Positions 9,178 to 17,419 are shown, counted from the stretch's first letter. The stretch: 38,604 bases of DNA from Elusimicrobium simillimum (GCF_049639735.1 NZ_JBEVVA010000002.1:1-38604), one strand, 5' to 3'. Numbers and translations are program-made. Notes: generated from the sequence alone by a model not told the origin.

Positions 9178-10105
9178 CAGAAACTACCACCTGACGATAC
9201 AGGTCCTCAGTAAAGCGCAAGAAGAAGAAATTGCCGCCGCTACCGCAGCGGGCGAAACTGAACTTCTTTCAAAACTGCTTACTGCGCCCGGCAGGGAACA
9301 AATTGAAATAAGCTTACCCTTTACCATGTCTTTTAGCATTGAAAGGAACGCCGCCGCTACCGCTAATACCGCCAGAATAACGCTGTTAAATTTAAGCGAG
9401 GATACCCGCAGAAAGATTTATAAAGACAAGCACACCACCCTGCAATACAAAGGTATAGAACTCCGGGCCGGCTATGGGGAAGATGTTAAAACGCTGCCCT
9501 TAATATTTAAAGGCAATATCAAACAAGCCTATAACGAAAGAGTAGGCACTGAATATGAAACCAGGATAGAGGCCTATGACGGCGGTTTTGCTTTTTTAAA
9601 CGGTTATACGGCGCAGTCTTTTAATGCTGGCACGCCAACAAACCAAGTATTAGACAGTCTTATTAAAACTTTGCCGGGCGTAAATAAAGGTATTGTAGGT
9701 GATTTTAACAACAAAACACTTCGTGGTAACGCTTTTTCAGGCCCCACTACAGACCTTTTACAAACTATGACCGAGGGTAATTTCTTTATTGATAATGAAA
9801 AAGCCTACTGCCTTAAAGAAGAAGAGTGTTTTGTGGGTAACGTGCAGGTAATTTCAAGTGAATCAGGCCTTTTAGGTTCACCTCAGAGAGAAGAAACTCT
9901 TTTAACTTTCAGAATAATCTTTGAACCCCGTGTTTTAATAGGCCAAATAGTTGAACTTGTGAGTGAAACAGAAAAACATTTTAACGGGCTTTATAAAGTA
10001 ATCGCCTTTACACACAGCGGCACAATATCACCCGTAGTAAGCGGCAACTGCACAACAAACGTCAGTCTTTATTATGGCACAAAACAGTTAGTTGTAAGGA
10101 AATAA
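9164..10105 (+). CDS. Baseplate hub protein
   Basis: 313 residues. Start overlaps the plug gene. 'LPFTMSFSIERNAAATANTARITLLNLSEDTRRKIYKDK' and 'IELRAGYGEDVKTLPLIFKGNIKQAYNERVGTEYETRIEAYDGGFAFLNG' are the classic first domains of gp44/gpD-like hubs; the C-terminal part 'VLIGQIVELVSETEKHFNGLYKVIAFTHSGTIS' is the last beta domain. Makes the trimeric hub that carries the spike. Sequence intact. Confidence 0.75.
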   Translation: MRKLNRNYHLTIQVLSKAQEEEIAAATAAGETELLSKLLTAPGREQIEISLPFTMSFSIERNAAATANTARITLLNLSEDTRRKIYKDKHTTLQYKGIELRAGYGEDVKTLPLIFKGNIKQAYNERVGTEYETRIEAYDGGFAFLNGYTAQSFNAGTPTNQVLDSLIKTLPGVNKGIVGDFNNKTLRGNAFSGPTTDLLQTMTEGNFFIDNEKAYCLKEEECFVGNVQVISSESGLLGSPQREETLLTFRIIFEPRVLIGQIVELVSETEKHFNGLYKVIAFTHSGTISPVVSGNCTTNVSLYYGTKQLVVRK

Positions 10106-10107
10106 TT

Positions 10108-10893
10108 ATGCCATTACCCAAATCTATAGAATACGCAACAAACCCTACCTTAAGAATGGTACTGCAACTCTTAAAGGAAGAGATTTTTCATGACCTAAAC
10201 TGCCATCAAGTGGGCGAAATTGCTTCTTTTAACCCGGACGGCCCCACTGCGGAAATAGAAATAAAAATGAAAAGGGTATTAAATGGCGAACTTAGGGAAT
10301 ACCCGCTGCTAGTGGATTGCCCGGTATTAGTACTTTCCGGCGGCAAAGGCAGGCTTACTTTCCCTATAGAAAAAGGCGACCCTTGCCTGATTCTTTTTAA
10401 TGACAGGGATATAGACAACTGGTTTGTTTCCGGCCAAACAATGCCGCCAAACTCAACCCGCAAGCACAGCATTGCTGATGCTTTGGGGGTTGTAGGTTTT
10501 AGAAACAAACAAAACGCTATCTTAGACTATTTGACCGACGGCACAGAACTTAAATATGGCGACACAACCATTCAGTTAAAAGACTCATTAGCCTATATAA
10601 CAAACGGTACGGCCACTGCTACGCTGGACGGTGCTACCGTTACCTTTGATAACGGCGCAGGGTCAACTATTGTTATGGACGCTACAGGCATAAAAGCTAC
10701 CACGTCCCAAATAGCCACAGTGGAAGCACCACAAACAGATATCAACTCTGCCATTATCAATTTAAACGGTATGGTAAACGCACTGGCATTAGCTGTGCAG
10801 ACAATATTTACGGTACAGGGTAAAGCAATAGGGCCTGAACATCAGCATAGCGGTGTACAAAGCGGCCCCGGCAATACAGGAGGGGTAGTATGA
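10108..10893 (+). CDS. Baseplate spike, Gp138-type N-terminal OB fold
   Basis: 261 residues. The N-terminal 110 residues (VGEIASFNPDGPTAEIEIKM, 'YPLLVDCPVLVLSGGKGRLTFPIEKGDPCLILFNDRDIDNWF') match the Gp138 OB-fold of membrane-puncturing spikes. The middle repeats short beta strands with Thr/Gly (TATATLDGATVTFDNG), a beta-helix signature. The C terminus has HQHSG..SGPGNTGG, where the H-x-H pair resembles the metal-binding tip of P2 gpV and similar spikes. Overlaps the next gene by four bases. Confidence 0.75.
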   Translation: MPLPKSIEYATNPTLRMVLQLLKEEIFHDLNCHQVGEIASFNPDGPTAEIEIKMKRVLNGELREYPLLVDCPVLVLSGGKGRLTFPIEKGDPCLILFNDRDIDNWFVSGQTMPPNSTRKHSIADALGVVGFRNKQNAILDYLTDGTELKYGDTTIQLKDSLAYITNGTATATLDGATVTFDNGAGSTIVMDATGIKATTSQIATVEAPQTDINSAIINLNGMVNALALAVQTIFTVQGKAIGPEHQHSGVQSGPGNTGGVV

Positions 10894-11249
10894 TTCACAG
10901 AAGTTTAGACGCTAACGGCGACTGGGTTTTTGGTAAAGGCAGAAACAGCTACACCAGAAGTACAGAGGCAATCATGCTTAATATCAAAACCAGGCTGTTG
11001 TCATTCCGTAATGACTGTTTTTTTGACCTAGACGCTGGCGTTGACTGGTGGAATCTTTTAGGCAGTAAAAAGAAAGAAACACTTTTATTTCAAATAAGGT
11101 CTGTTATTGCGGACAGTTACGGGGTATCTAGCATAGAGTCTTTTGATAGTACGTTTTCACAGGATAGAACTTTATCCGTCACCTATTCCATTAAAACCGT
11201 AAACGGCGACATTGATACAGACACAACGGAGATTATTAAATATGCCTAA
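10890..11249 (+). CDS. Baseplate wedge/sheath initiator (gp25/gp46-like)
   Basis: 119 residues. Starts RSLDANGDWVFGKGRNSYTRSTEAI and contains 'IKTRLLSFRNDCFFDLDAGVDWWNLLG', typical of Mu gp46/DUF2634-like proteins that correspond to T4 gp25 and start sheath polymerisation. It is flanked by the spike and the J-like gene, the canonical triad. Ends inside the first codons of the next gene (8-base overlap). Confidence 0.65.
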   Translation: MIHRSLDANGDWVFGKGRNSYTRSTEAIMLNIKTRLLSFRNDCFFDLDAGVDWWNLLGSKKKETLLFQIRSVIADSYGVSSIESFDSTFSQDRTLSVTYSIKTVNGDIDTDTTEIIKYA

Positions 11250-12414
11250 CACTTTAGACGCTAACGGACTGCAAATTAAAACCTTATCAGAAATTAAAGA
11301 TGAAATTTCTGCTGATTTGCGTGAAATTTACGGGCAGGATATTAATTTAGACTCTAACTCACCAGATGGGCAGGTAGTTAACATTTTTGCCCAAGCGGCA
11401 GAGGACAACCTTGAGTTAATTCAAGAAGTGTGCACATCTTTTGACCCTGATTTAGCTGTCGGCAGAATATTAGACCAACGCTGCGCCATAAACGGCATAC
11501 AAAGAAGAGTCGGTACTTATACCCATGTCAATATAGCAATAGTTTGTGACAGGTCTTTAAATTTGACAGGGCTAAATACGTCAAGCGAAGAGGAAGCTTT
11601 TACTATCAGCGACAATGAGGGCAATCAGTTTATTTTAGAAAGCACAGTTTCTTTAGATGCCGGAACATCTATTCAAAGTTTCAGGGCTAAAGAAATAGGC
11701 CAAGTAGAAGTTCTGCCCAACACTATAACTACCGCAGTAACTATAGTATTAGGCGTTCTTTCTTTAAATAACACAGGCCCAGCCGTTACAACTGGTACTA
11801 ATGAGGAAACAGATTCTCAACTTAGAGCAAGAAGAAGTATTGCCGTTTCTTTAGGCGGCAAAGGCTTTTTAGATAACCTCAGGTCTGCTTTAAATGCCCT
11901 AGAGGACGTTGCCAGCGCACAGGTTTACAATAACAGGGGCACTTCTGAAGACGCTGACGGCATACCCGCACATGGCATCTGGGCTATTGTTGACGGCGGC
12001 ACAGATGAAGCCATTGCAGATATTATGGATGCTAAAATGGGCGGCGGCAACCCTATGAAAGGGTCTGTTTCTATCCCTGTTTTACAAACTGACAGCAGTT
12101 ATGACACCTACAGTTTTGACCGTCCTATAACACAGCCGCTTTATATAAACCTAAACATTAAAGGCATAGACGGCCAAGCTGTGCCGCAGGACTATATTAA
12201 ATCACAGCTTGTTTCAAGATTAAGCTATAAAGTTGCCCAAACGGCTGACGCTGGCACTATAAACTGTTTGACGCTAGATATCATGCCTAATATTGCAGTA
12301 AATTCAACTGTTTCTAATGACAACACTACTTTTGGCCTAACAGCGGCAACCCTTACAAAACAGCATAAATTTGTAGTTTCCGCTGATAATATCAATATTA
12401 CGGTGGTAAGTTAA
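11242..12414 (+). CDS. Baseplate J-like protein (gp47-like)
   Basis: About 390 residues. I choose ATG 11242 (MPNTLDANGLQIKTLSEIKD), which has GGAG about ten bases upstream, over the in-frame 11212 start that lies deep in the previous gene. 'DLREIYGQDINLDSNSPDGQVVNIFAQA' and 'LDQRCAINGIQRRVGTYT' are hallmark baseplate-J motifs; 'ETDSQLRARRSIA' follows at the expected place. Forms the wedge that links hub to periphery. Intact. Confidence 0.8.
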   Translation: MPNTLDANGLQIKTLSEIKDEISADLREIYGQDINLDSNSPDGQVVNIFAQAAEDNLELIQEVCTSFDPDLAVGRILDQRCAINGIQRRVGTYTHVNIAIVCDRSLNLTGLNTSSEEEAFTISDNEGNQFILESTVSLDAGTSIQSFRAKEIGQVEVLPNTITTAVTIVLGVLSLNNTGPAVTTGTNEETDSQLRARRSIAVSLGGKGFLDNLRSALNALEDVASAQVYNNRGTSEDADGIPAHGIWAIVDGGTDEAIADIMDAKMGGGNPMKGSVSIPVLQTDSSYDTYSFDRPITQPLYINLNIKGIDGQAVPQDYIKSQLVSRLSYKVAQTADAGTINCLTLDIMPNIAVNSTVSNDNTTFGLTAATLTKQHKFVVSADNINITVVS

Positions 12415-12415
12415 T

Positions 12416-13024
12416 ATGACTGATACAATAGAAAATTTGTTGGAATATTACGCCAACCTTTTAATAATCCAATACCGCAATAAACCAAAGGCAATAAATA
12501 CCATAAAAGCGTTTGCCAGGCAAATACTGGCGGATATGCTTCCTATTAAAATAAGAGACGCTTACACCGTAGATACCGCAGAGGGTAAGCAACTTGACGT
12601 TTTGGGCAAATATATAGGTTTTAGCAGGTTTATTTCCACGCTTGTAGTAAAAAACTTCTTTAAATTTAACGTCGGCCCCAACATAACCGCAATTAACGGG
12701 TTTAACACCTACCAACAGGGCCTAATCAGGCAAGCGTGGATGAAGTATAGCGACTTTGATTCACAAGATTACCCGCTTGGCGACAGCGACCTTAGAGTAA
12801 TGCTAAAACTCAAATCAATAATAAATAACGGCAGCGCAATAACCTCAGAAATAAAAACACAGCTATACAACGTTTTTGGTGACTCAATCAAATTAACAGA
12901 CAACAGAAATATGACATACACATACACAGTTTCAGAAGACTTAATTGACGTTTTACCCGTAATTTTAGCCTATGATATGCTGCCCGTCCCTATGGGGGTA
13001 AGCTATTCAGTTCAGATAGGATAA
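12416..13024 (+). CDS. DUF2612-type baseplate wedge protein (gp48-like)
   Basis: 202 residues. 'LLIIQYRNKPKAINTIKAFARQIL' then 'AVDTAEGKQLDVLGKYIGFSR' (here YTVDTAEGKQLDVLGKYIG) match DUF2612, the analogue of gp48/gpI in contractile tails. C terminus ends in strands before the fibre gene. It begins two bases after the J-like stop, so translation is coupled. Confidence 0.7.
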   Translation: MTDTIENLLEYYANLLIIQYRNKPKAINTIKAFARQILADMLPIKIRDAYTVDTAEGKQLDVLGKYIGFSRFISTLVVKNFFKFNVGPNITAINGFNTYQQGLIRQAWMKYSDFDSQDYPLGDSDLRVMLKLKSIINNGSAITSEIKTQLYNVFGDSIKLTDNRNMTYTYTVSEDLIDVLPVILAYDMLPVPMGVSYSVQIG

Positions 13025-13040
13025 AGGAGATAAAAAAATT

Positions 13041-14024
13041 ATGCCCAAAATAGACAGAAAAAATCAAAAACAATTTGCCGGGGCCGCTAACCCTATAGAC
13101 AATATTGCAGTATTCGGCTCCCTGGCAGCCCAAAATCCCGCTTTCAGCAATAACCCTGATGAAATTCAAAGCCTGGATGCTTTTTTAAACGGCTGGCTTG
13201 AGGCCATTGTTGGTGATAAAAACCCGACTATGGAAGATATGAACGCTCTTTTTTACTTGGCTTTTTACCAGTTGTCATATTTATTCCAACAAGGTATAGC
13301 AGAATATGACGCAAATACAACCTATTATATGGGTTCAATGGTTTCTATCTCCAATCAGACAACAGGTCTGCCCGCTTTGTACTATTCCAAGATTAATGAA
13401 AATTTAGGTAATAACCCCGCTTCAGATACAACTTCATGGGGCGGCTTGGCTGATACCTTTGCAGATATCTTTTTAAAAAAAGCTGGTGATGGCATGATGG
13501 GCACTCTTACATTTCCGGCTGTCCTGGCGAGTAAAATAACTTTTTTTATGCAAGCCAATAAAAGCATCCGCTTGCAAGAGGGCGGAAACGGCTTCTTAGA
13601 TTTTTTAGTAGACGGCTTGACCACGGGTCTTTACATCGGACCAGACGGCAGCGTTGGAAAAAGAACTGTGGGGGTAAGGGCAGAATTCCTTACTGCTGGT
13701 TCGGGTGGTTTAGCTAAAGATTATGTTACCTCCTACAGCACAACAACAAATTACTGGTATAGGATATGGAACAGCGGGTTTAAAGAATGTGGTGTTGCTG
13801 TAGGCGCAGGAACAACAGCTGTAACCTGGCCCGTAACTTTTAGCGATACACTATACACCGTAGCGGCAAACAATGTGGGTGGAAGTACTGTAGGTAGCCA
13901 AGCCACAATAAATTATATGAGTGGTTTTTATGGCGCAGGCACCAAAAGCACAACAGGCTTTACAAGAATAGGCTCAACGGACGGATTGAACCAGCACGTA
14001 ACTTATTATGCAGCAGGCTATTAA
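13041..14024 (+). CDS. Tail fibre protein
   Basis: 327 residues with a strong AAAGGAG site. Residues 1-90 form a conserved attachment domain (KQFAGAANPIDNIAVFGSLA, 'EDMNALFYLAFYQLSYLFQQGI'). 'YDANTTYYMGSMVS' is a carbohydrate-module-like fibre repeat. The end, WYRIWNSGFKECGVAVGAGT then TVTWPVTFSDTLY-like residues, matches the gp53-like fibre tip domain that folds as a receptor-binding beta structure. Predicted to contact the host surface. The only fibre gene visible, so host range likely maps here. Confidence 0.7.
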   Translation: MPKIDRKNQKQFAGAANPIDNIAVFGSLAAQNPAFSNNPDEIQSLDAFLNGWLEAIVGDKNPTMEDMNALFYLAFYQLSYLFQQGIAEYDANTTYYMGSMVSISNQTTGLPALYYSKINENLGNNPASDTTSWGGLADTFADIFLKKAGDGMMGTLTFPAVLASKITFFMQANKSIRLQEGGNGFLDFLVDGLTTGLYIGPDGSVGKRTVGVRAEFLTAGSGGLAKDYVTSYSTTTNYWYRIWNSGFKECGVAVGAGTTAVTWPVTFSDTLYTVAANNVGGSTVGSQATINYMSGFYGAGTKSTTGFTRIGSTDGLNQHVTYYAAGY

Positions 14025-14036
14025 AAGGATATTTAT

Positions 14037-14327
14037 ATGAAAAATACTCAAATAAAAAAACCAATAACTGAAGAAACTCAAAAACAATACGCTAAGTTTG
14101 CCATGTGGTGTAATGAAAAAGGCTACATAATAAAAGATGATAACCCAGAATATTATTACTGTGAAAAATATGTAGTACCAAAACCTACAATTTTAGAACA
14201 AATACAAGCTTTAGAATTAAAGCAAACACCTAGAATGCTGCGTGGCGCAGCTTTAGGGCTGGAAGAAGATATTGCTCAACTTGAAGCTATCGAAGCAGAA
14301 ATACAACTTTTAAGAAGTCAATTATAA
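14037..14327 (+). CDS. Small coiled-coil protein after fibre gene (possible fibre partner)
   Basis: 96 residues with GGA at good spacing. Not recognised with certainty. N-terminal half is basic/aromatic ('FAMWCNEKGYIIKDDNPEYYYCEKYVVP'), C-terminal half is a Leu/Glu helix with heptads (ILEQIQALELKQTPRMLRGA, LEEDIAQLEAIEAEIQLLRSQL). Position right after the fibre suggests a fibre assembly or accessory role; this is inference only. Confidence 0.6.
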   Translation: MKNTQIKKPITEETQKQYAKFAMWCNEKGYIIKDDNPEYYYCEKYVVPKPTILEQIQALELKQTPRMLRGAALGLEEDIAQLEAIEAEIQLLRSQL

Positions 14328-14338
14328 AGGAATAACTT

Positions 14339-14671
14339 ATGTGCCACTCATGCAATGAAAAAGACCATGCTTTATATGTAAAGGATAAGTATATAAGACG
14401 TTTGGAAAGAAAAATGCAAAATAAGCCAACTCTTTCAACTGTTATATCTTCTTTTACGCTTTTAGGTATTTTAGGCGCCATACTACTTTTTAGTTTTAGG
14501 ACATACTTTGACCATAACCATACAGTGCTAATGGCCCAAAAAACACAAATTTTAGCAACTGAAAATAAAGAAAGAATAGTCAAACTAGAGTTTGAAACCG
14601 CTAAAGATATTGCGCTTATAAACCAAAATATGGGCCGGGTTCTTAAAATCTTGGAGGACAAGCCCAGATGA
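14339..14671 (+). CDS. Single-span membrane protein of lysis region
   Basis: 110 residues. Begins MCHSCNEK with a Cys-x-x-Cys pair, then a basic stretch, one hydrophobic segment near residues 35-55 (VISSFTLLGILGAILLFSFR) and a charged helix after it. With a cytoplasmic basic N terminus this gives a type II membrane topology. Lies between fibre and endolysin genes, where holins and their regulators occur. No family recognised; antiholin or accessory role is speculative. Confidence 0.55.
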   Translation: MCHSCNEKDHALYVKDKYIRRLERKMQNKPTLSTVISSFTLLGILGAILLFSFRTYFDHNHTVLMAQKTQILATENKERIVKLEFETAKDIALINQNMGRVLKILEDKPR

Positions 14672-14799
14672 AAACCAAACATAAGAATGGTAAAAAAATA
14701 AGACTTTGTGGCAACTGCGGCAGCTTAGAAGAGTGTAAAAACAAGTACCCGGACACAAACGCCTTTCTTTTAGCCTGTGCAGAATGGAGGAAACAATGA
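14668..14799 (+). CDS. Zinc-ribbon microprotein
   Basis: 43 residues, starting in an ATGA overlap with the previous stop and ending in an ATGA-type overlap with the endolysin start. Sequence contains CGNCGSLEECKNKYP and a later Cys, giving C-x2-C, C and C ligands for one metal. Translational coupling on both sides supports that it is real. Role unknown. Confidence 0.55.
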   Translation: MKTKHKNGKKIRLCGNCGSLEECKNKYPDTNAFLLACAEWRKQ

Positions 14800-15254
14800 T
14801 TGAAAACAAGCAAATTACTAAACACTTCTCTTTTTATGAGTTAACCACAACGGCAAATACTGATTATTTAGAAAAAAACAGACAGTATGGCTTTGAAAAT
14901 ATGGACAAAGTTGTCTCTCTGGCGCACTTCGCTGAGCAGGTAAGGTCTATTCTAGGCGTACCTATGATAGTAACTTCCGGGGGCCGCTGCCCAGAACTAA
15001 ACAAAGCTATAAACGGCAGCCCAACAAGCCAGCATTTTTTATGGGAAGCCATTGATTTTATTCCTAAAAATATGAGTGTTGCAGAAGCTTTTGACCTTAT
15101 CAGGGGCAGCAACTTACAATTTGGCCAACTCATATTAGAACGTGCGGGTATAAAAGAATGGGTACACATATCCATGCCGGGCAACAGGTCTAAAGAACGT
15201 CAAAACATGGTGTTAATATACTTAGACGGTAAATATACACAAGTCAAGAGGTAA
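14796..15254 (+). CDS. Endolysin, M15 peptidase family
   Basis: About 152 residues. Start set to 14796 because GGAGG (14787 onward) would lie inside the coding part of the 14784 ATG. 'HFSFYELTTT' then 'VTSGGRCPELNKAINGSPTSQH' and 'EAIDF', and 'WVHIS' near the end, give the zinc ligands His, Asp and His of M15A D-Ala-D-Ala-type peptidases. The usual S-x-H-x-x-G-x-A-x-D reads S-Q-H-F-L-W-E-A-I-D, so the Gly is Trp. Cuts peptidoglycan cross-links at lysis. No signal peptide, so it needs the holin encoded downstream. Confidence 0.75.
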   Translation: MIENKQITKHFSFYELTTTANTDYLEKNRQYGFENMDKVVSLAHFAEQVRSILGVPMIVTSGGRCPELNKAINGSPTSQHFLWEAIDFIPKNMSVAEAFDLIRGSNLQFGQLILERAGIKEWVHISMPGNRSKERQNMVLIYLDGKYTQVKR

Positions 15255-15260
15255 ATAAAT

Positions 15261-15500
15261 ATGCTACAAACAGCAAAAAATTATATTAAAAGACTTTTAT
15301 CAGACAGCACGGGCGCACCGTCAAGCCGTTTACACTTAGGCTGGCTGCTTAGTGTTTCCGCCATAGCATTGGCCTTTGCCTATATTTTTTCTTCCAGCAA
15401 TAAAGATGTTTACAGTATAATAGAACTGTTTTTAATTATAGCTGGCGGTTGCTTTGGCGTGTCTGTTTTTGGTGAACTCAAAACTTCTAAAAAGGAATAA
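15261..15500 (+). CDS. Holin-like protein
   Basis: 79 residues with two hydrophobic spans, about residues 26-44 (LGWLLSVSAIALAFAYIF) and 52-70 (IIELFLIIAGGCFGVSVFG), a basic N terminus and a charged C-terminal tail (LKTSKKE). Size, topology and position between endolysin and spanin-like genes support holin function, forming holes in the inner membrane. Family not named. Confidence 0.6.
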   Translation: MLQTAKNYIKRLLSDSTGAPSSRLHLGWLLSVSAIALAFAYIFSSSNKDVYSIIELFLIIAGGCFGVSVFGELKTSKKE

Positions 15501-15502
15501 AA

Positions 15503-15856
15503 ATGAATGAAAAAATTATTAAACTTTTTATTGTTTGTGCTATGCTTATCAGCGGCGGTTGCTGCCCAACAGTCAGAACAGCCGCCTCAGTACAAACAGA
15601 TATTAACAGACTCAGACTCTATAATCAGCGGCTTGAAAGTGAAAATGAATACCTTAACGGAAAACTCGCAAACTTTGCAAGCACAGTTGAAAGCTACTCA
15701 GGCGGAGTTGAACAAATCGCAGGAGAAAGTATCTCAGACCTTGACCGATTACAACACAACAATAACTGGCTTGGAGAATACATTGAAAGACTTAGAGGAG
15801 TCTCACGGGAAAGAGGTAGCGAGCCTAAAAGCACAGATAGCTTGGACCAAGATTAG
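15503..15856 (+). CDS. Outer-membrane lipoprotein spanin-like protein
   Basis: 117 residues. N-terminal basic residues, hydrophobic core (LFIVCAMLISGG) and Cys20-Cys21 form a lipoprotein signal; the lipobox is imperfect because Ser, not Leu, is at -3. The mature part is a helix with heptad-like leucines (INRLRLYNQRLESENEYLNG, LANFASTVESYSGGVEQIAG, LDRLQHNNNWLGEYIERLR). This is the pattern of an o-spanin, which joins the i-spanin across the periplasm to fuse the membranes. Its ATG is four bases upstream of the ATG of the overlapping gene in another frame, and one AAGGA site serves both. Confidence 0.6.
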   Translation: MNEKIIKLFIVCAMLISGGCCPTVRTAASVQTDINRLRLYNQRLESENEYLNGKLANFASTVESYSGGVEQIAGESISDLDRLQHNNNWLGEYIERLRGVSRERGSEPKSTDSLDQD

Positions 15857-15926
15857 ATTTTATTTAGCTTTGGCCGGGTGCATTGCATTAGGTATGGTTT
15901 TGCTAAAGAAGTTGCTATTGATATAA
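15507..15926 (+). CDS. Signal-peptide/coiled-coil/C-terminal membrane protein, spanin partner
   Basis: 139 residues in a different frame over the same DNA as 15503-15856. Residues 1-20 are a signal sequence or membrane anchor (KKLLNFLLFVLCLSAAVAA), residues about 35-115 a continuous coiled coil (VKMNTLTENSQTLQAQLKA, LEESHGKEVASLKAQIAW), and residues 117-139 a strong C-terminal membrane span (YLALAGCIALGMVLLKKLLL). It could be the inner-membrane spanin, but with a C-terminal anchor instead of the usual N-terminal one. The stop at 15926 ends the late operon. Confidence 0.6.
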   Translation: MKKLLNFLLFVLCLSAAVAAQQSEQPPQYKQILTDSDSIISGLKVKMNTLTENSQTLQAQLKATQAELNKSQEKVSQTLTDYNTTITGLENTLKDLEESHGKEVASLKAQIAWTKIRFYLALAGCIALGMVLLKKLLLI

Positions 15927-15974
15927 TTTAAGATAAAAAAGACAAGAAATAAAAGAAGATTTTAGGTCAAAATG

Positions 15975-16165
15975 AATGTAGCTTTTATGTAGCCTTTTGC
16001 TTTGGGTTTGTTAATACTTAGCAGTTCTAAAAAGTTTTAATAGACTTTTAATACCGTCTTAGAATTAATAAAAAAGCCCTTTTTATAACGAAAAAGGGCT
16101 TGTATAGTAAAGTAGCCGAGAATGGGCCTTATCCCCTCGTCTAACAAATGTAGCTTTTAAGTAGC
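15975..16165. repeat. Direct repeat pair, attP candidate
   Basis: AATGTAGCTTTTATGTAGC at 15975-15993 and AATGTAGCTTTTAAGTAGC at 16147-16165 match at 18 of 19 bases, 172 bases apart. The second copy ends one base from the integrase stop. Each copy itself has GTAGC twice. The 15927-16166 interval contains no gene. Such repeats next to an integrase gene are usual arm-type or core-type integrase binding sites, so attP probably lies here. Exact core not identifiable. Confidence 0.5.
16074..16101 (-). terminator. Rho-independent terminator of integrase gene
   Basis: Perfect 11-bp inverted repeat (AAGCCCTTTTT / AAAAAGGGCTT) around a six-base loop. On the minus strand it is followed by TTTTATT, so it ends transcription from the integrase gene. 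The plus side has no T run, although the stem A/T tracts may slow late transcription too. Confidence 0.8.
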
Positions 16166-16166
16166 A

Positions 16167-17312
16167 CTAATAATTAAGTGGAACTTCATATTTGTCTAAC
16201 TCTATGAGTAGATTTCTTTCTTTTTCTTCTTTGAGTTTTTTCAGCTCTTCATTTTGGTCATTAGTATAATGTTGTTTTGTAACTTTTGTATCACTGTGCC
16301 CCATACTTAATGAAACCTTTTTCTGGTCAGCCCCGCAGGCCTGTCTTGACGTTGCATAATCTTTGCGAAGGGTTTTGCACGTTCCAGTTATTAGTATTTG
16401 GTTTGGCTCTTTTATTTTTATTTCTTCATTGACCCTTGTCCTAAAGTTCTTGTAAAACACACAAAAGCCCCCATTGCTATATCGCTTGGTATACTGATTT
16501 GTAAAAACATAATCAGATACTTTTGGCATTTTATTGAGTTCTGTAATAAGTCTCTCAGTTAAGCGTATTTGCCTTTTTTTGTTGCCTTTGGGCTTCCACC
16601 CATCAGGATTGGGGGAAATCCAGCCAAAGCGATTTTCAAGGTCAAGTTTCTCCCATCGCATATTACATATTTCCTCCGGGCGGCATGAACAATCAAAACC
16701 AAACAATACTGCTGCCCGTTCCATAGGAGTGCCGTATTTTAACAACAATTCAACTTCTCTAATATCATTTGTCTTTACTACAAGTTTATTGACCTCAAGA
16801 AATGCTAGATTTTCTATAGGAAAATCGTCCATATAACCCTTACCCATAGCCCATTTTAATGCTTTCCTGATACATTTAATAACTTTATTTACGCCGTGAT
16901 TATCTTTTTTATTTTTTATAGCTTCTTCTTCCAGGTCAGAAATCATTAGACGCAATTTTTTGAGTGTTATATCATTAAGAAATATAGGGGCTATATGTTT
17001 TTCTATGCGATCAAAAGCATAGTTGTAATCGGTTATCGTCCTATGTGATAGCTCTTGCTTTGAAACTTTGGCCCACTCATTCCATTTTTCTCTAAAGAAA
17101 AGCCATGCAACACTGTCAGAATCATTTTTAGATTGCTTAAGCCATTCTGATTCTTGCCACTTGCGACACGCCTCCCTTATGTCAACCTTGTTCCCATTTT
17201 TGTCTTTGTATTTAAAGTATTTATACTTTCTAATTCCTTCCACATTTATCTGTCCTCTTTCACCGTATTTATATCCTGCTACCTTGTATGTTTCTCCCTT
17301 GAAATATCTCAT
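16167..17312 (-). CDS. Tyrosine-type phage integrase
   Basis: About 381 residues. Start set to 17312 (MRYFKGETY) because GGAGGAGA precedes it directly; a longer in-frame start at 17333 has no site. An N-terminal arm-binding part and SAM-like core-binding domain (residues about 65-170) precede the catalytic domain. Visible catalytic residues: Arg211 (SCRPEEICNMRW), basic Lys cluster 242-246, Arg316 in TCKTLRKDYATS, His339 (MGHSDTKVT) and Tyr349 (KQHYTN). The usual first His of the HxxR box is Lys313. Drives integration and, with a directionality factor, excision. Converges with the late operon. Confidence 0.85.
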   Translation of the reverse strand: MRYFKGETYKVAGYKYGERGQINVEGIRKYKYFKYKDKNGNKVDIREACRKWQESEWLKQSKNDSDSVAWLFFREKWNEWAKVSKQELSHRTITDYNYAFDRIEKHIAPIFLNDITLKKLRLMISDLEEEAIKNKKDNHGVNKVIKCIRKALKWAMGKGYMDDFPIENLAFLEVNKLVVKTNDIREVELLLKYGTPMERAAVLFGFDCSCRPEEICNMRWEKLDLENRFGWISPNPDGWKPKGNKKRQIRLTERLITELNKMPKVSDYVFTNQYTKRYSNGGFCVFYKNFRTRVNEEIKIKEPNQILITGTCKTLRKDYATSRQACGADQKKVSLSMGHSDTKVTKQHYTNDQNEELKKLKEEKERNLLIELDKYEVPLNY

Positions 17313-17419
17313 TTCTCCTCCAAAATTAGACAAAGCTACTGCTAAGGCGTTTAAAAATGTCTTTTAAAAGTTCGGGCTTTTATGGGTTTACTTTGTTTTT
17401 GTTAAATATTTGAAATAGG

